DNA from: Candidatus Poribacteria bacterium
GTDB lineage: Bacteria; Poribacteria; WGA-4E; WGA-3G
DNA length: 64,000 nucleotides
Direction: 5' to 3'
Assembly: GCA_009841255.1 (NCBI GenBank)
Contig: VXMD01000008.1
Coordinates: 63,445 to 127,444 of the forward strand
Part shown: in pieces, positions 25,626-34,059 of the stretch
How the letters are laid out: every line of letters starts with the position of its first letter
How positions within the stretch are numbered: position 1 is the stretch's first letter
Program-made: the position numbers and the translations under genes
Notes under the pieces: model-generated
The model's database searches: none
Told to the model about the DNA's origin: nothing
What the model saw: the letters and a program-made list of their open reading frames with translations, nothing else

Positions 25626-26870
25626 TTACCTCCTTTCTTCGATTGTTTTGGCGAGGTACAGAACTGCTGATGTACACTGCGCTTCTACTTCTGCCATTGC
25701 AATAGTCAGTTCTGCGCCTGAGCGCGCGTGTAACTGCAGTCTCTCTTCGGTGACCGTGATATAGCGTTCGTTTTCCACATCAACAAATTCAACCTGTTCT
25801 TCGCTTTCATGCACCAAAGCGTAGTTGCTGAGTCCCACCTGTAAGGACGCGTCGTCTGTCCGTCCCTCGAAATTTTCTTTTATTGCCAAACCGTTGAAAT
25901 TTTTATAAAGTGCCCGAGCAGGAAGTTCATCAGGGGACACTGTCGGTATTTCTATCTCTGGGGTAGGTGGATCGGAGAGATCGGCGGATTCTGAAAGTGG
26001 TGCAGAAGCCTCTTCAAGCAGAGGCACACCCTTTCGTGGATCGGGTATCTCAATACTTGCCCGGTTAAAATGCGGCGCGGGCAGTTCTGGTAGAGCAACT
26101 TCGGAATCCGTTTCCTTGGGGTGTTCTGGATTTTGTCCAGCCTCTGAAAAAACAGACATCGGTTGAGATTCATACACTTCTGAGTCTTCGTATTCCAGAA
26201 CGTTAGAAAGAATTTCTTTGACCTCTTCGTGTCTGTCAATAACTATATCCGGTTCTTCCACAAGTATCCGTAGGGTTTCAATACCGATGGTTTGGATCAT
26301 CGGATGGAACGTCAGTATTTCCGGTGGAGCGGCTTCAAAAAGCGATCGGGTGACATAAGCCACTTCTGCGAGGTCTCGGTTGCCCGTGAGTTTAAGACGT
26401 GTTTCACACGCCGTGAGTGCTTGCACCAATTGTCGCATAAAGTCTGGTGTAACAAGATGTGGGAGCACTTCTAATCGGAAATGTTCACATGCACGCTCAG
26501 CTTCCGGTAAAGGATTGAGTTCCTCTTCATACGCCGGTTCTTCTGTTACATGTGTCGTTAGGTGGATGGGCTCTTCTTCAGATTCGTCTGTGAGGGCGCT
26601 GGTTTTGTCTGCTTGGTAATTATCGAGTACTTCCGTCACCCGTGCGTACATCAATTCAAAGTCGAAAAGAACGCCTTCAAGTTCGGGTTCCTCAAGAAGT
26701 TTTCGACTCTGTGAGATACAGGCGTGTAAATGTTCCTCTTCTGACTTTTCATAAAGGAGTTTACGTTGCTTTTCGATAGCAAGCTGTTTCTGCCTATATT
26801 TCCGGTCACGGTTTCGTTTCTCGCGTTTCCGTGCCACATTTATGGAGCGGCGTCCCTTTTTCTTTGCCAT
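25626..26870 (-). CDS. unknown protein with basic N-terminus and acidic body
   Basis: 414 residues, family not recognised. Residues 1-45 are Arg/Lys-rich and helical (KKKGRRSINVARKREKRNRD). Next come a helical part (60-230) and a long acidic, Pro/Ser-rich linker (about 240-320). A final region of about 90 residues alternates beta strands and a helix (QVEFVDVENERYITVTEE). No signal peptide or membrane span. The charge split suggests binding to nucleic acid or ribosomes, but no motif supports a function. Forms a two-gene unit with the 39-residue gene. Confidence 0.75.
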   Translation of the reverse strand: MAKKKGRRSINVARKREKRNRDRKYRQKQLAIEKQRKLLYEKSEEEHLHACISQSRKLLEEPELEGVLFDFELMYARVTEVLDNYQADKTSALTDESEEEPIHLTTHVTEEPAYEEELNPLPEAERACEHFRLEVLPHLVTPDFMRQLVQALTACETRLKLTGNRDLAEVAYVTRSLFEAAPPEILTFHPMIQTIGIETLRILVEEPDIVIDRHEEVKEILSNVLEYEDSEVYESQPMSVFSEAGQNPEHPKETDSEVALPELPAPHFNRASIEIPDPRKGVPLLEEASAPLSESADLSDPPTPEIEIPTVSPDELPARALYKNFNGLAIKENFEGRTDDASLQVGLSNYALVHESEEQVEFVDVENERYITVTEERLQLHARSGAELTIAMAEVEAQCTSAVLYLAKTIEERR

Positions 26871-27041
26871 AGTCGTATTTTTTGCTATTGAGGGTAGCGA
26901 TTGGGTGAACTTTTTTAGGGATTTTGATATTCCAGCCGTAGGATAACATCAAGTTTAGCGTGCTGTGCGTTATTAAAGTAAGTATATACCATTGCCGATT
27001 TATTGTCAAGTTAAAATTTTTTCACGTTTCTCGCCCAAAAC

Positions 27042-27070
27042 TTGACTCAATAGGAATTTTGTGGTATTAT
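27042..27070 (+). promoter_or_regulatory. sigma-70-type promoter for the TonB receptor gene
   Basis: TTGACT at 27042-27047, 17-bp spacer, TATTAT at 27065-27070. It leaves an unusually long leader (about 190 bases) before ATG 27267. The rest of 26871-27041 is AT-rich with no gene seen. Confidence 0.65.
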
Positions 27071-27266
27071 ATATTATTAATGAATCCAAACTGCCACTTA
27101 CCAAATTTTAGGAAAGATGGCGGTCTGGTTATTGTCTGGGTTGTTAATTATTAAGGTTATATTTTTTAATTAGGAATGTGGGGGTCCTCACTCTGCGTTT
27201 TTGCGTTTATTAGCTAAGGGTTAAGGGTGGTTTAACGTTTATATTAGAACCAAGAGGAGAAATTCT

Positions 27267-29969
27267 ATGTATTACAGTAAATATATCAAACTGATCGTCT
27301 TCACACTCAGTATCTTTATAGGAGTTGCGATGTGTGCGTTTACGACGGTTATGGCGGACCAACACGCCGAGGCGGCAGAAGAAGCGGAGGCCACAGAGGA
27401 AGCTGAAGCGTCTGAAGAGGCGTCTGAAGAAACATCGGAAACGGATGCTCCTGTGAGGCTTGAGAGTCTCGTTGTTGTGGGGAGTCGTGCGCAACCGCGT
27501 TCCGTCTTGGATTCGGCAGTCCCGATTGACATTGTATCCAACGAATCCTTTGAGAAGCAGGGTGGCGCGGATCTACCGGATCTACTGAGAACTTTGGTGC
27601 CATCTTATAACGTCAATACGCAGCCAATTAGCGATGCGTCAACAGTGGTCCGTCCGGCAAATTTACGGGGACTTGCCCCAGACCATACGCTGGTGCTCGT
27701 TAACGGTAAACGGCGACACCGTGCCGCGGTGATTCACTGGCTCGGGAACGGTTTGTCTGATGGCTCACAGGGACCTGACCTGGCACCTATTCCCGCAATT
27801 GCCCTGCAACAGGTAGAGGTCCTCCGTGATGGCGCATCCGCACAATACGGCTCTGATGCCATTGCGGGTGTGATGAACTTCCAATTGAAAGACAACTACG
27901 AAGGCGGCTCGTTCGAATTCAAACCCGGTATCTACCAATACGGCGACGGTAGACAATTTGCGGTCGCTGGCAACATCGGTTTAGGGAATCCAGACGCCTG
28001 GAGTAGCCTCAGTTTTGAATACGGGGGTGCAGATCCCACCATCCGTTCTGTGCAACGTAATGATGCGATAAGTTTGATTAACGCAGGCAATTTTAGTGTG
28101 AAAGACCCGGCGCAAATTTGGGGACAGCCGATTATAGAGAATGACATCAAATTGTTTGCCAACTACGGTGCGACCCTTACGGATGACATCGACTTCTATG
28201 GGCACGCCAACTACGCCCGCAAACGGGTTGAAGGCGGATTCTATTTCCGTAACCCGAATACCCGCGGTGGTGTGTTTAGTACAACAGGTGGGAAAACGTT
28301 GCTCGTCGGGGATATGCGGGGTTTGACAAACGAAATGGCGGATTGGGAAGCCCGAAAGGCGACAGCGGAGGCCGCCGGACAGGAGTTTACCGAACTCTCA
28401 CCTCATGATGCTGACGATATCCCGATAACCAACCACGTTCCGGATCCCGAACGGTTGCAAGCCGTCAAGAACGATCCGAATCTATTCACATTCCAAGAGA
28501 TGTTCCCAGGCGGGTTCACACCCAGATTCGGGGCATTCATGTGGGATACTTCCGTCGTCGTTGGCGTTAAAGGCACCGCGCTCAGAGACACGTTGGGTAA
28601 GGACTTAACGTGGGATCTGAGTGGCTCTTTTGGACGCAACCATGCTGATTTCTTTATCTTCAATACCGTTAATGCTTCGCTCGGTCCAGATACACCGACA
28701 TATTTTGATCCGGGCGACTATATCCAAACGGATTATAACCTCAACTTTGATGTAACCTATCCGCTCAGCGACATGGTGTTCCTCGCTTCGGGTTTGGAAT
28801 ATCGGGATGAAGGATTTGAAATCATAGAGGGCGAACGCGAGTCGCATCAGATCGGGCCCCTCGCAGCGCAAGGCTTCACTGCCGCATCCAATGGGTTTTC
28901 GGGGTTCAGTCCGGTTGCAGCAGGCAAGTGGTACCGTTCCAACGTTGCGATGTATCTGGAAACTGAAATCAGACCGATTGATCCGCTCCTGATCGCGCTC
29001 GCTGTGCGCGGTGAACAATTTGAGATTTTCGGTAGCACCCTGAACTACAAAGCCGCTGCAAACTACAAGATTACGGAAACCATGCGGTTGCGGGGAAGTT
29101 ATAGTACTGGGTTCCGTGCACCGACACCCGGACAGCAAAATACGTTCAACATTACCACTGAATACGATTTTGCGAAGGGGGATCTTGTTAATAAAGGAAC
29201 AATTCCTTCCACCAACCCCGCTGTTGATGTTGTGACAGGCAAGGAAGATAACTCGCTTGACCCGGAAACGTCAAATAACTTCACAGGTGGATTTACCGTC
29301 GATATTTTGGGCGTAAATTTCACGATGGACTTTTTTGATATTCGGCTGAAAAACCGGTTATCTGTGTCACAACACTTTAAATTGACTGACGCGCAGAAGG
29401 CGCAGCTCATCGCCGCAGGTGTAACCAGCGCGGCGAATCTGGAAACATTCCAGTTCTTTATCAATGACTTCTCTACTACAACCAATGGTATTGATACCGT
29501 CGTTACAGCACCAATACCCAACGGAACTCTCATCGCTGTGTATAACTTTACGAACACCACAGTTACCGATCACAATCCGGACACGCTGGACGATCATCGA
29601 ATCAGGGAACTGCAAGAGAATTTACCCGCACACCGCGGCAGCCTGACTGTCTTTCAATCCATAACGGATGCGTGGGGGGTGCTCGGACGTGCCAGTTATT
29701 TCAGCGGTTGGTTCGATTCTGAAGATTACTTACAGAATCCAGATGTGCCAGGCACTGGAGAATACTCTGGAAAGGTTATTTTCGACTTAGAAACCTCTTA
29801 CACCGTGGGGGCCGGATTGACTCTCACGCTCGGTGGAAGAAATATCCTTAATACCTATCCCGATGAAAATCCGAATGGTGCTGATTCTGTCGGCAACAAA
29901 TACGGTCAGTTCAGTCCGTTCGGTTTTGATGGGGCGTACTGGTATGCCAAAGTCGGATACAGTTTCTAA
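27267..29969 (+). CDS. TonB-dependent outer-membrane receptor
   Basis: 900 residues. Signal peptide (1-31), a low-complexity Glu/Ala stretch (about 33-60), then a plug domain (ESLVVVGSRAQPRSVLDSAVPIDIV; VEVLRDGASAQYGSDAIAGVMNF) and a large beta barrel that ends in Phe (GAYWYAKVGYSF), the usual outer-membrane signature. RGSYSTGFRAPTPGQ is the conserved barrel segment. It imports an unidentified ligand using TonB energy. AGAGGAG precedes the start. No substrate-processing genes are adjacent. Confidence 0.94.
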   Translation: MYYSKYIKLIVFTLSIFIGVAMCAFTTVMADQHAEAAEEAEATEEAEASEEASEETSETDAPVRLESLVVVGSRAQPRSVLDSAVPIDIVSNESFEKQGGADLPDLLRTLVPSYNVNTQPISDASTVVRPANLRGLAPDHTLVLVNGKRRHRAAVIHWLGNGLSDGSQGPDLAPIPAIALQQVEVLRDGASAQYGSDAIAGVMNFQLKDNYEGGSFEFKPGIYQYGDGRQFAVAGNIGLGNPDAWSSLSFEYGGADPTIRSVQRNDAISLINAGNFSVKDPAQIWGQPIIENDIKLFANYGATLTDDIDFYGHANYARKRVEGGFYFRNPNTRGGVFSTTGGKTLLVGDMRGLTNEMADWEARKATAEAAGQEFTELSPHDADDIPITNHVPDPERLQAVKNDPNLFTFQEMFPGGFTPRFGAFMWDTSVVVGVKGTALRDTLGKDLTWDLSGSFGRNHADFFIFNTVNASLGPDTPTYFDPGDYIQTDYNLNFDVTYPLSDMVFLASGLEYRDEGFEIIEGERESHQIGPLAAQGFTAASNGFSGFSPVAAGKWYRSNVAMYLETEIRPIDPLLIALAVRGEQFEIFGSTLNYKAAANYKITETMRLRGSYSTGFRAPTPGQQNTFNITTEYDFAKGDLVNKGTIPSTNPAVDVVTGKEDNSLDPETSNNFTGGFTVDILGVNFTMDFFDIRLKNRLSVSQHFKLTDAQKAQLIAAGVTSAANLETFQFFINDFSTTTNGIDTVVTAPIPNGTLIAVYNFTNTTVTDHNPDTLDDHRIRELQENLPAHRGSLTVFQSITDAWGVLGRASYFSGWFDSEDYLQNPDVPGTGEYSGKVIFDLETSYTVGAGLTLTLGGRNILNTYPDENPNGADSVGNKYGQFSPFGFDGAYWYAKVGYSF

Positions 29970-30006
29970 ACCTATCTCGTGAAGAGTGCTGAATATGCTT
30001 TTCATA

Positions 30007-30033
30007 ATAGGCGCGGTTTCCTACCGCGCCTAT
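30007..30033. repeat. ATAGG-type hairpin after the TonB receptor gene
   Basis: Perfect 11-base arms ATAGGCGCGGT / ACCGCGCCTAT with a 5-base loop, 38 bases after the stop. No T-run, but it may still act as a 3' boundary. Confidence 0.7.
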
Positions 30034-30037
30034 TCAA

Positions 30038-30069
30038 TATTATATAATCTCAGTATTATATAATCTCAG
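30038..30069. repeat. 16-bp unit repeated twice in tandem
   Basis: The unit TATTATATAATCTCAG occurs twice back to back directly after the hairpin. The remaining sequence to 30262 shows no gene. Confidence 0.75.
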
Positions 30070-30262
30070 TTGCCATCTCGGCATGACAGTCCTGTCGCAT
30101 TTTGCTGAGAATCGGCGCGCAATCAAAAGTCCTGTTATCAACACTGTCAAAGATGGAAAGACACAGTTCCATCAATTTTTCCCATAATACTTGCAATTAT
30201 AGATATTACGCATGCTGTCTCCCGCTCCAGCGGAGCGGTATGTCTATAGAGAGGTAAATTAC

Positions 30263-31099
30263 ATGAGCAATCAGACCCGAGACGCAGAATATACAATGGG
30301 CCGCAGCAAAGAGGAGACGGAACGCCTCATCGAGCAATCACAACTTTATGACGAGGTAACACGGCGTTTTTTTCTCAGAAGTGGCATTGCCAAAGGAATG
30401 AAAGTCCTTGATGTTGGGAGTGGTGCCGGCGATGTGGCACTCACGCTCGCCGAATTTGTCGGTCCCGATGGCTCGGTTATTGGGGTAGATGTCAACCCTG
30501 ATATTCTCAAAACGGCACAGAGCCGAGCGGATGCCGAGGGTCTTTCAAATGTTGAATTCATCGCAGGCGATATCCGAACCCTTGAACTCCCAGACGACTT
30601 TGATGCGATTGTTGGACGGCTTGTACTGTTGTATATGGCAGACCCAGCAGAGGCACTTAAAAAGTTAGTTACCCATCTCCGCAGCAGCGGAATTGTTGCC
30701 TTTCAGGATACTGAACTCGCACTCTACCGCGTCGTCGCGCATCCGAGCACGCCTCTGATTAACCAGTTGATTGAATGGGGACTCGCGGTGTTTGAGCGTT
30801 CAGGGGCACATCTCAATATGGGGATGGAACTTTACCGCGTGTTCGTTGATGCCGGTTTGCCTGAACCTACCTTACATTTTGAGGCACCCATGGGTGGACC
30901 TAAAGACTGGCCCGGGTACGCGTATCTCGCCAACAGTTTTAGGAGCCTTGTGCCACTGATGGAGGCTTACGGCATTGCCACGGCTGAGGAGATCGATATT
31001 GACACACTCGCAGAACGGATACAAGCGGAAGTCACGACATCGAAACGACCGCTCCTGTTGCCACCGCATATCACGGCGTATGCCTCTCTAACGGCATAG
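30263..31099 (+). CDS. SAM-dependent methyltransferase, first of a tandem pair
   Basis: 278 residues. Motif I is VLDVGSGAGDVALTLAE (48-64), followed by the acidic VIGVDVNPDIL and EFIAGDIRTLEL; a UbiE/Methyltransf_25-type fold. The N-terminus has the TMGRSKEETERLIEQSQLYD helix that its neighbour shares. The substrate is unknown. ATG 30263 with GAGAGG upstream is preferred to an earlier in-frame start at 30212. The next gene begins immediately after its stop. Confidence 0.86.
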   Translation: MSNQTRDAEYTMGRSKEETERLIEQSQLYDEVTRRFFLRSGIAKGMKVLDVGSGAGDVALTLAEFVGPDGSVIGVDVNPDILKTAQSRADAEGLSNVEFIAGDIRTLELPDDFDAIVGRLVLLYMADPAEALKKLVTHLRSSGIVAFQDTELALYRVVAHPSTPLINQLIEWGLAVFERSGAHLNMGMELYRVFVDAGLPEPTLHFEAPMGGPKDWPGYAYLANSFRSLVPLMEAYGIATAEEIDIDTLAERIQAEVTTSKRPLLLPPHITAYASLTA

Positions 31100-31972
31100 A
31101 TGGTGCCACGCATGGCGAAAAATAACTCAGGTAGTTTACATCTTTCACCTCGCGATGCCACCTATACCTTAGGGCGTACCTCACACGAAACAACGCGCCT
31201 CATTGAGCAATCAAGAATCTATGGGGAATCGACGCAACGTCTCTGTAAGCGCGCCGGTATAACGGAAGGGATGCGAGTCCTTGAGATCGGTAGTGGGGCG
31301 GGTGATGTTGCCCTCACGATCGCTGAACTTGTCGGACCCGCGGGACAGATTGTTGGTGTGGATGTCAATGCCGCAATTCTTGACACTGCACGCCAGCGCG
31401 TAACCGATGCGGGCATACGGAATGTGGAATTTATTGCCGGTGATGCGCGGGAGCTTGCCTTTGCGGACAAATTTGATGCCATTGTTGGACGATTTGTGTT
31501 GATGTATATGGCGGATCCAAGGGAGGCATTCGCGACGCTCATGACGCATTTGAAACCGGGGGGTATTGCGGCGTTTCAAGAACCCGAATACACGCTCTAT
31601 CCAGCGTTTTTACACCCCGATACGCCGCTCATCAACCAACTGATTCGATGGATTTTGGATGTGTTTGAACATTCAGGAGCACATCTTGACATGGGCCTTG
31701 GACTTTATCGTGCTTTTCTTGACGCGGGTTTACCGCCACCCATGATGCATCTTGAATCGCCTATCGGTGCCGCCAAAACTTGGGCGGGTTACCGATACAT
31801 GGCGACAATCTTTCAGAGTCTCCTTCCGCTCTTAGAAAAATACGGACTTGCAACGGCGGAACAGGTCGGTGTGGGTACATTAGCCACACGGCTGCGAGAA
31901 GAGGTGCTTGCGTCGAAGCGTCCATTTTTCTTGCCGTTGCACATAACTGCGCATGCAGTACTTCCAACCTAA
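31100..31972 (+). CDS. SAM-dependent methyltransferase, second of a tandem pair
   Basis: 290 residues, clearly paralogous to the gene before it along the whole length: TLGRTSHETTRLIEQSRIYG, VLEIGSGAGDVALTIAELVG, VGVDVNAAIL and GRFVLMYMADPREAF line up one to one. It starts at ATG 31100 with no gap after the upstream TAG; MAKNNSG (31112) is an alternative start. A local duplication produced the pair; divergence around the acceptor-side residues suggests different substrates (inference). Confidence 0.86.
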   Translation: MVPRMAKNNSGSLHLSPRDATYTLGRTSHETTRLIEQSRIYGESTQRLCKRAGITEGMRVLEIGSGAGDVALTIAELVGPAGQIVGVDVNAAILDTARQRVTDAGIRNVEFIAGDARELAFADKFDAIVGRFVLMYMADPREAFATLMTHLKPGGIAAFQEPEYTLYPAFLHPDTPLINQLIRWILDVFEHSGAHLDMGLGLYRAFLDAGLPPPMMHLESPIGAAKTWAGYRYMATIFQSLLPLLEKYGLATAEQVGVGTLATRLREEVLASKRPFFLPLHITAHAVLPT

Positions 31973-31995
31973 ATTTCCCAAATTTCCTGATGTGA

Positions 31996-32048
31996 CGAAC
32001 CGCTGATTGTTGATTACCGATCGCTGATAACCGATGACCGATAGCCAT
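31996..32048 (+). repeat. heptamer-type repeat array
   Basis: Degenerate 7-base units (ACCGCTGATT, ACCGATCGCTGATAACCGATGACCGATAGCC read as shifted AACCGAT-like words) between the methyltransferase pair and the ribosomal operon promoter. Confidence 0.65.
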
Positions 32049-32066
32049 AAAAAATAGTATTTTGGG

Positions 32067-32095
32067 TTGATATACGAATTGGAATGTGGTATAAT
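32067..32095 (+). promoter_or_regulatory. strong sigma-70-type promoter of the rpsF operon
   Basis: TTGATA at 32067-32072, 17-bp spacer, TATAAT at 32090-32095. The leader to rpsF is about 160 bases long, room for an S6/S18 autoregulatory structure, which was not resolved by eye. Confidence 0.75.
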
Positions 32096-32260
32096 TATAT
32101 TAGTTAAAATTTAACGAATAGAATTCCATCTCACCTGTGATATCCGATTTAATTCAAAGGCGATTCACAGACATCAGATGGGCTTCACTTAATTAATCTC
32201 TGCTCTCTGCTTTTATTTCAAAAGCGGTGGAGCCATCAGTCCGAAGAGAGGCATGAAAAT

Positions 32261-32710
32261 TTGAATCCTTATGAACTCCTGCTTATCATTACTCCCGACC
32301 ACGATGAAAACGAAGCAGAGGCTCTTACGAATCAGGTAAAGAGCATCATCGAAGGTGGCGGGACTCTCCTGAAGGTTGATCCCTGGGGAAAAAAACGACT
32401 CGCGTATCCTATTCGGAAACGGAATGAGGGGTATTATGTGCTCTATATTTTTGAGTGCGTACCGAGTTTTGTTGCAGAATTGAACCAATCCCTGCATGTC
32501 ATTGAAGCGATTTTACGGTATATGGTCGTCCAATACGAGGATGATATTGATAAGTTGAAAGCCGAAATAACCGCTGAGACCGCCGAGGTCGAAGAATCAA
32601 CGTCAAATAAGAAATCGGCATCGGATAAGGAATCAACGTCGGGTGATAATGCAGAGGCTGAAGATACAACAGAGGGTGCGGAGGCTGAAGATAAAGCAGC
32701 ATCTGCCTGA
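32261..32710 (+). CDS. rpsF: 30S ribosomal protein S6
   Basis: 149 residues; S6 binds S18 and 16S rRNA on the small-subunit platform. The core (NPYELLLIITPDHDENEA to LRYMVVQYEDD) is typical. A Glu/Ser/Ala-rich tail of about 45 residues (after residue 100) is longer than in most S6 and is probably disordered. TTG start with AGAGAGG upstream; a nearby ATG at 32253 is followed by an early stop. First gene of rpsF-ssb-rpsR-rplI-dnaB. Confidence 0.95.
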   Translation: MNPYELLLIITPDHDENEAEALTNQVKSIIEGGGTLLKVDPWGKKRLAYPIRKRNEGYYVLYIFECVPSFVAELNQSLHVIEAILRYMVVQYEDDIDKLKAEITAETAEVEESTSNKKSASDKESTSGDNAEAEDTTEGAEAEDKAASA

Positions 32711-32795
32711 AATAAGCATTATCCGAGATTTTAAATGAATGTTTGGGTTGTAGGCACCCTCGAAAGAGCTACGTCTACAATAAAAAGGAGAAACC

Positions 32796-33269
32796 ATGGC
32801 AAGTTACAACAGGGTCATACTGCTGGGGAATCTTACCCGCGACCCCGAAATGAAATATATTCCAAGCGGAACTGCCGTTACGAACTTTGGACTCGCTATG
32901 AGTGAGCGGTATACTGACCGGCAGACCGGTGAACAGAAAGAGAATGTCTGCTTTGTTGATGTAGAGGCGTGGGGCAGGCAAGCTGAGATTGCAAGCGAGT
33001 ATTTGAGCAAAGGGCGACCTGTCTTCATTGAGGGGGCTCTCAAGTTTGATTCTTGGGAAACTGAGGATGGAACGAGAAGGAACAAACTTTCAGTTCGCGC
33101 CTTTCGACTCCAATTAATCGGTGGACGACGCGATGACGATGAAATGGCCGGTGGTTACACCGATGCCCAACCCGCAGCTGCGTCAACGCAGACTGCATCT
33201 TATCAGGACACACCTGCGCCTGATGCGAGCAACGCCCCTTCCGCAACAGAGGACGACATTCCGTTTTAG
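32796..33269 (+). CDS. ssb: single-stranded DNA-binding protein
   Basis: 157 residues. OB fold (MASYNRVILLGNLTRDPEMKY; VDVEAWGRQAEIASEYLSKG), a Gln/Ala/Thr-rich linker and the acidic tip DDIPF that recruits repair and replication proteins. AAGGAGA precedes the ATG. It protects ssDNA during replication and recombination, and sits in the classic place between rpsF and rpsR. Confidence 0.97.
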   Translation: MASYNRVILLGNLTRDPEMKYIPSGTAVTNFGLAMSERYTDRQTGEQKENVCFVDVEAWGRQAEIASEYLSKGRPVFIEGALKFDSWETEDGTRRNKLSVRAFRLQLIGGRRDDDEMAGGYTDAQPAAASTQTASYQDTPAPDASNAPSATEDDIPF

Positions 33270-33285
33270 TAAGCAATAGCGATTA

Positions 33286-33372
33286 GTAATCAGCAGTCGG
33301 CAGTTAGCAAGAGGGGTTTGTTAGACAATGGGAAACACCTCTTTTCTGACTGCCGATACCTGAAAGCCGAAA
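33286..33372. repeat. heptamer-type inverted-repeat element
   Basis: Left arm 33294-33319 (CAGTCGGCAGTTAGCAAGAG...) and right arm 33333-33358 (AAACACCTCTTTTCTGACTG...) are near-complements with a 13-base loop. The gene-proximal arm has the CCTCTTT core. It lies in the ssb-rpsR gap, 37 bases before the rpsR ATG. Confidence 0.7.
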
Positions 33373-33394
33373 GAAAAAAAGGAACAAAATTGAT

Positions 33395-33595
33395 ATGGCA
33401 TTCCGTCGCAGGCAGCGCTATCATAAGATTGAATCTTTCGATTACAAAGATATAGATACGCTGCGAAAATTTATTAATGAACGTGGCAAAATTGTGAGTC
33501 GTCGGGTCACAGGACTCTCGGCGAAACAACAACGAATGGTAACGCGTGCAGTCAAGCGCGCCCGTAATATGGCACTGTTGCCGTTTACGCGATAA
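33395..33595 (+). CDS. rpsR: 30S ribosomal protein S18
   Basis: 66 residues, basic, with the usual [19 protein letters not shown] core and [23 protein letters not shown]-binding helix. No zinc-binding cysteines. Partner of S6 on the small-subunit platform. AAAGGAA lies upstream; the intercistronic region is largely a repeat element. Confidence 0.97.
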   Translation: MAFRRRQRYHKIESFDYKDIDTLRKFINERGKIVSRRVTGLSAKQQRMVTRAVKRARNMALLPFTR

Positions 33596-33610
33596 AGGGA
33601 AAATTAAAAA

Positions 33611-34057
33611 ATGGAAGTCATTCTAAAGCAGAGTGTTGAAGGTCTCGGGCAGCCAGGCGATGTATTGAAGGTCGCCGATGGCTACGCCCGTAACTATCTT
33701 CTTCCTATGCAGTTGGCGGTCCACGCAACGGAACGAAATCGCCGACACTTAGAGCACGAGAAACGGATAATCGATCATCAAGAGACGAAGAATAAAGAAC
33801 ATGCACGTGAAATCGCCGGACAGATGGCGGGTGTTACATGTACACTGAGCAGACGTGCGGGTGAGAACGATCGTCTCTTCGGATCGGTTACTTCTATGGA
33901 TATCGCAGAAAATTTGCGAACGCAGGGGTTTGATTTGGAACGGCGGTTCTTTGAACTCTCAGAGCCGATTCGCGAACTCGGCGTATTTATGGTGCCGGTC
34001 AAATTATATACAGACGTTGTCGTCGAACTCCGCGTTGTTGTTGAACGTGAAGCGTAA
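33611..34057 (+). CDS. rplI: 50S ribosomal protein L9
   Basis: 148 residues. The N-terminal domain (MEVILKQSVEGLGQPGDVLKVADGYARNYLLP) binds 23S rRNA; a long connecting helix and C-terminal domain follow at the normal length. AAGGGAAAATTAAAAA precedes the ATG; this A-rich tail resembles the start-codon repeat element found elsewhere. dnaB begins 2 bases after the stop. Confidence 0.97.
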   Translation: MEVILKQSVEGLGQPGDVLKVADGYARNYLLPMQLAVHATERNRRHLEHEKRIIDHQETKNKEHAREIAGQMAGVTCTLSRRAGENDRLFGSVTSMDIAENLRTQGFDLERRFFELSEPIRELGVFMVPVKLYTDVVVELRVVVEREA

Positions 34058-34059
34058 TT

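Noticed and set aside
27085-27110. Cobalamin riboswitch before the TonB receptor
   Set aside because: Only a short GCCACT resemblance is seen; no B12 box or conserved helices were found.
28605-29138. 177-codon open frame antisense to the TonB receptor
   Set aside because: No family, no ribosome site, and the sense frame is unambiguous.
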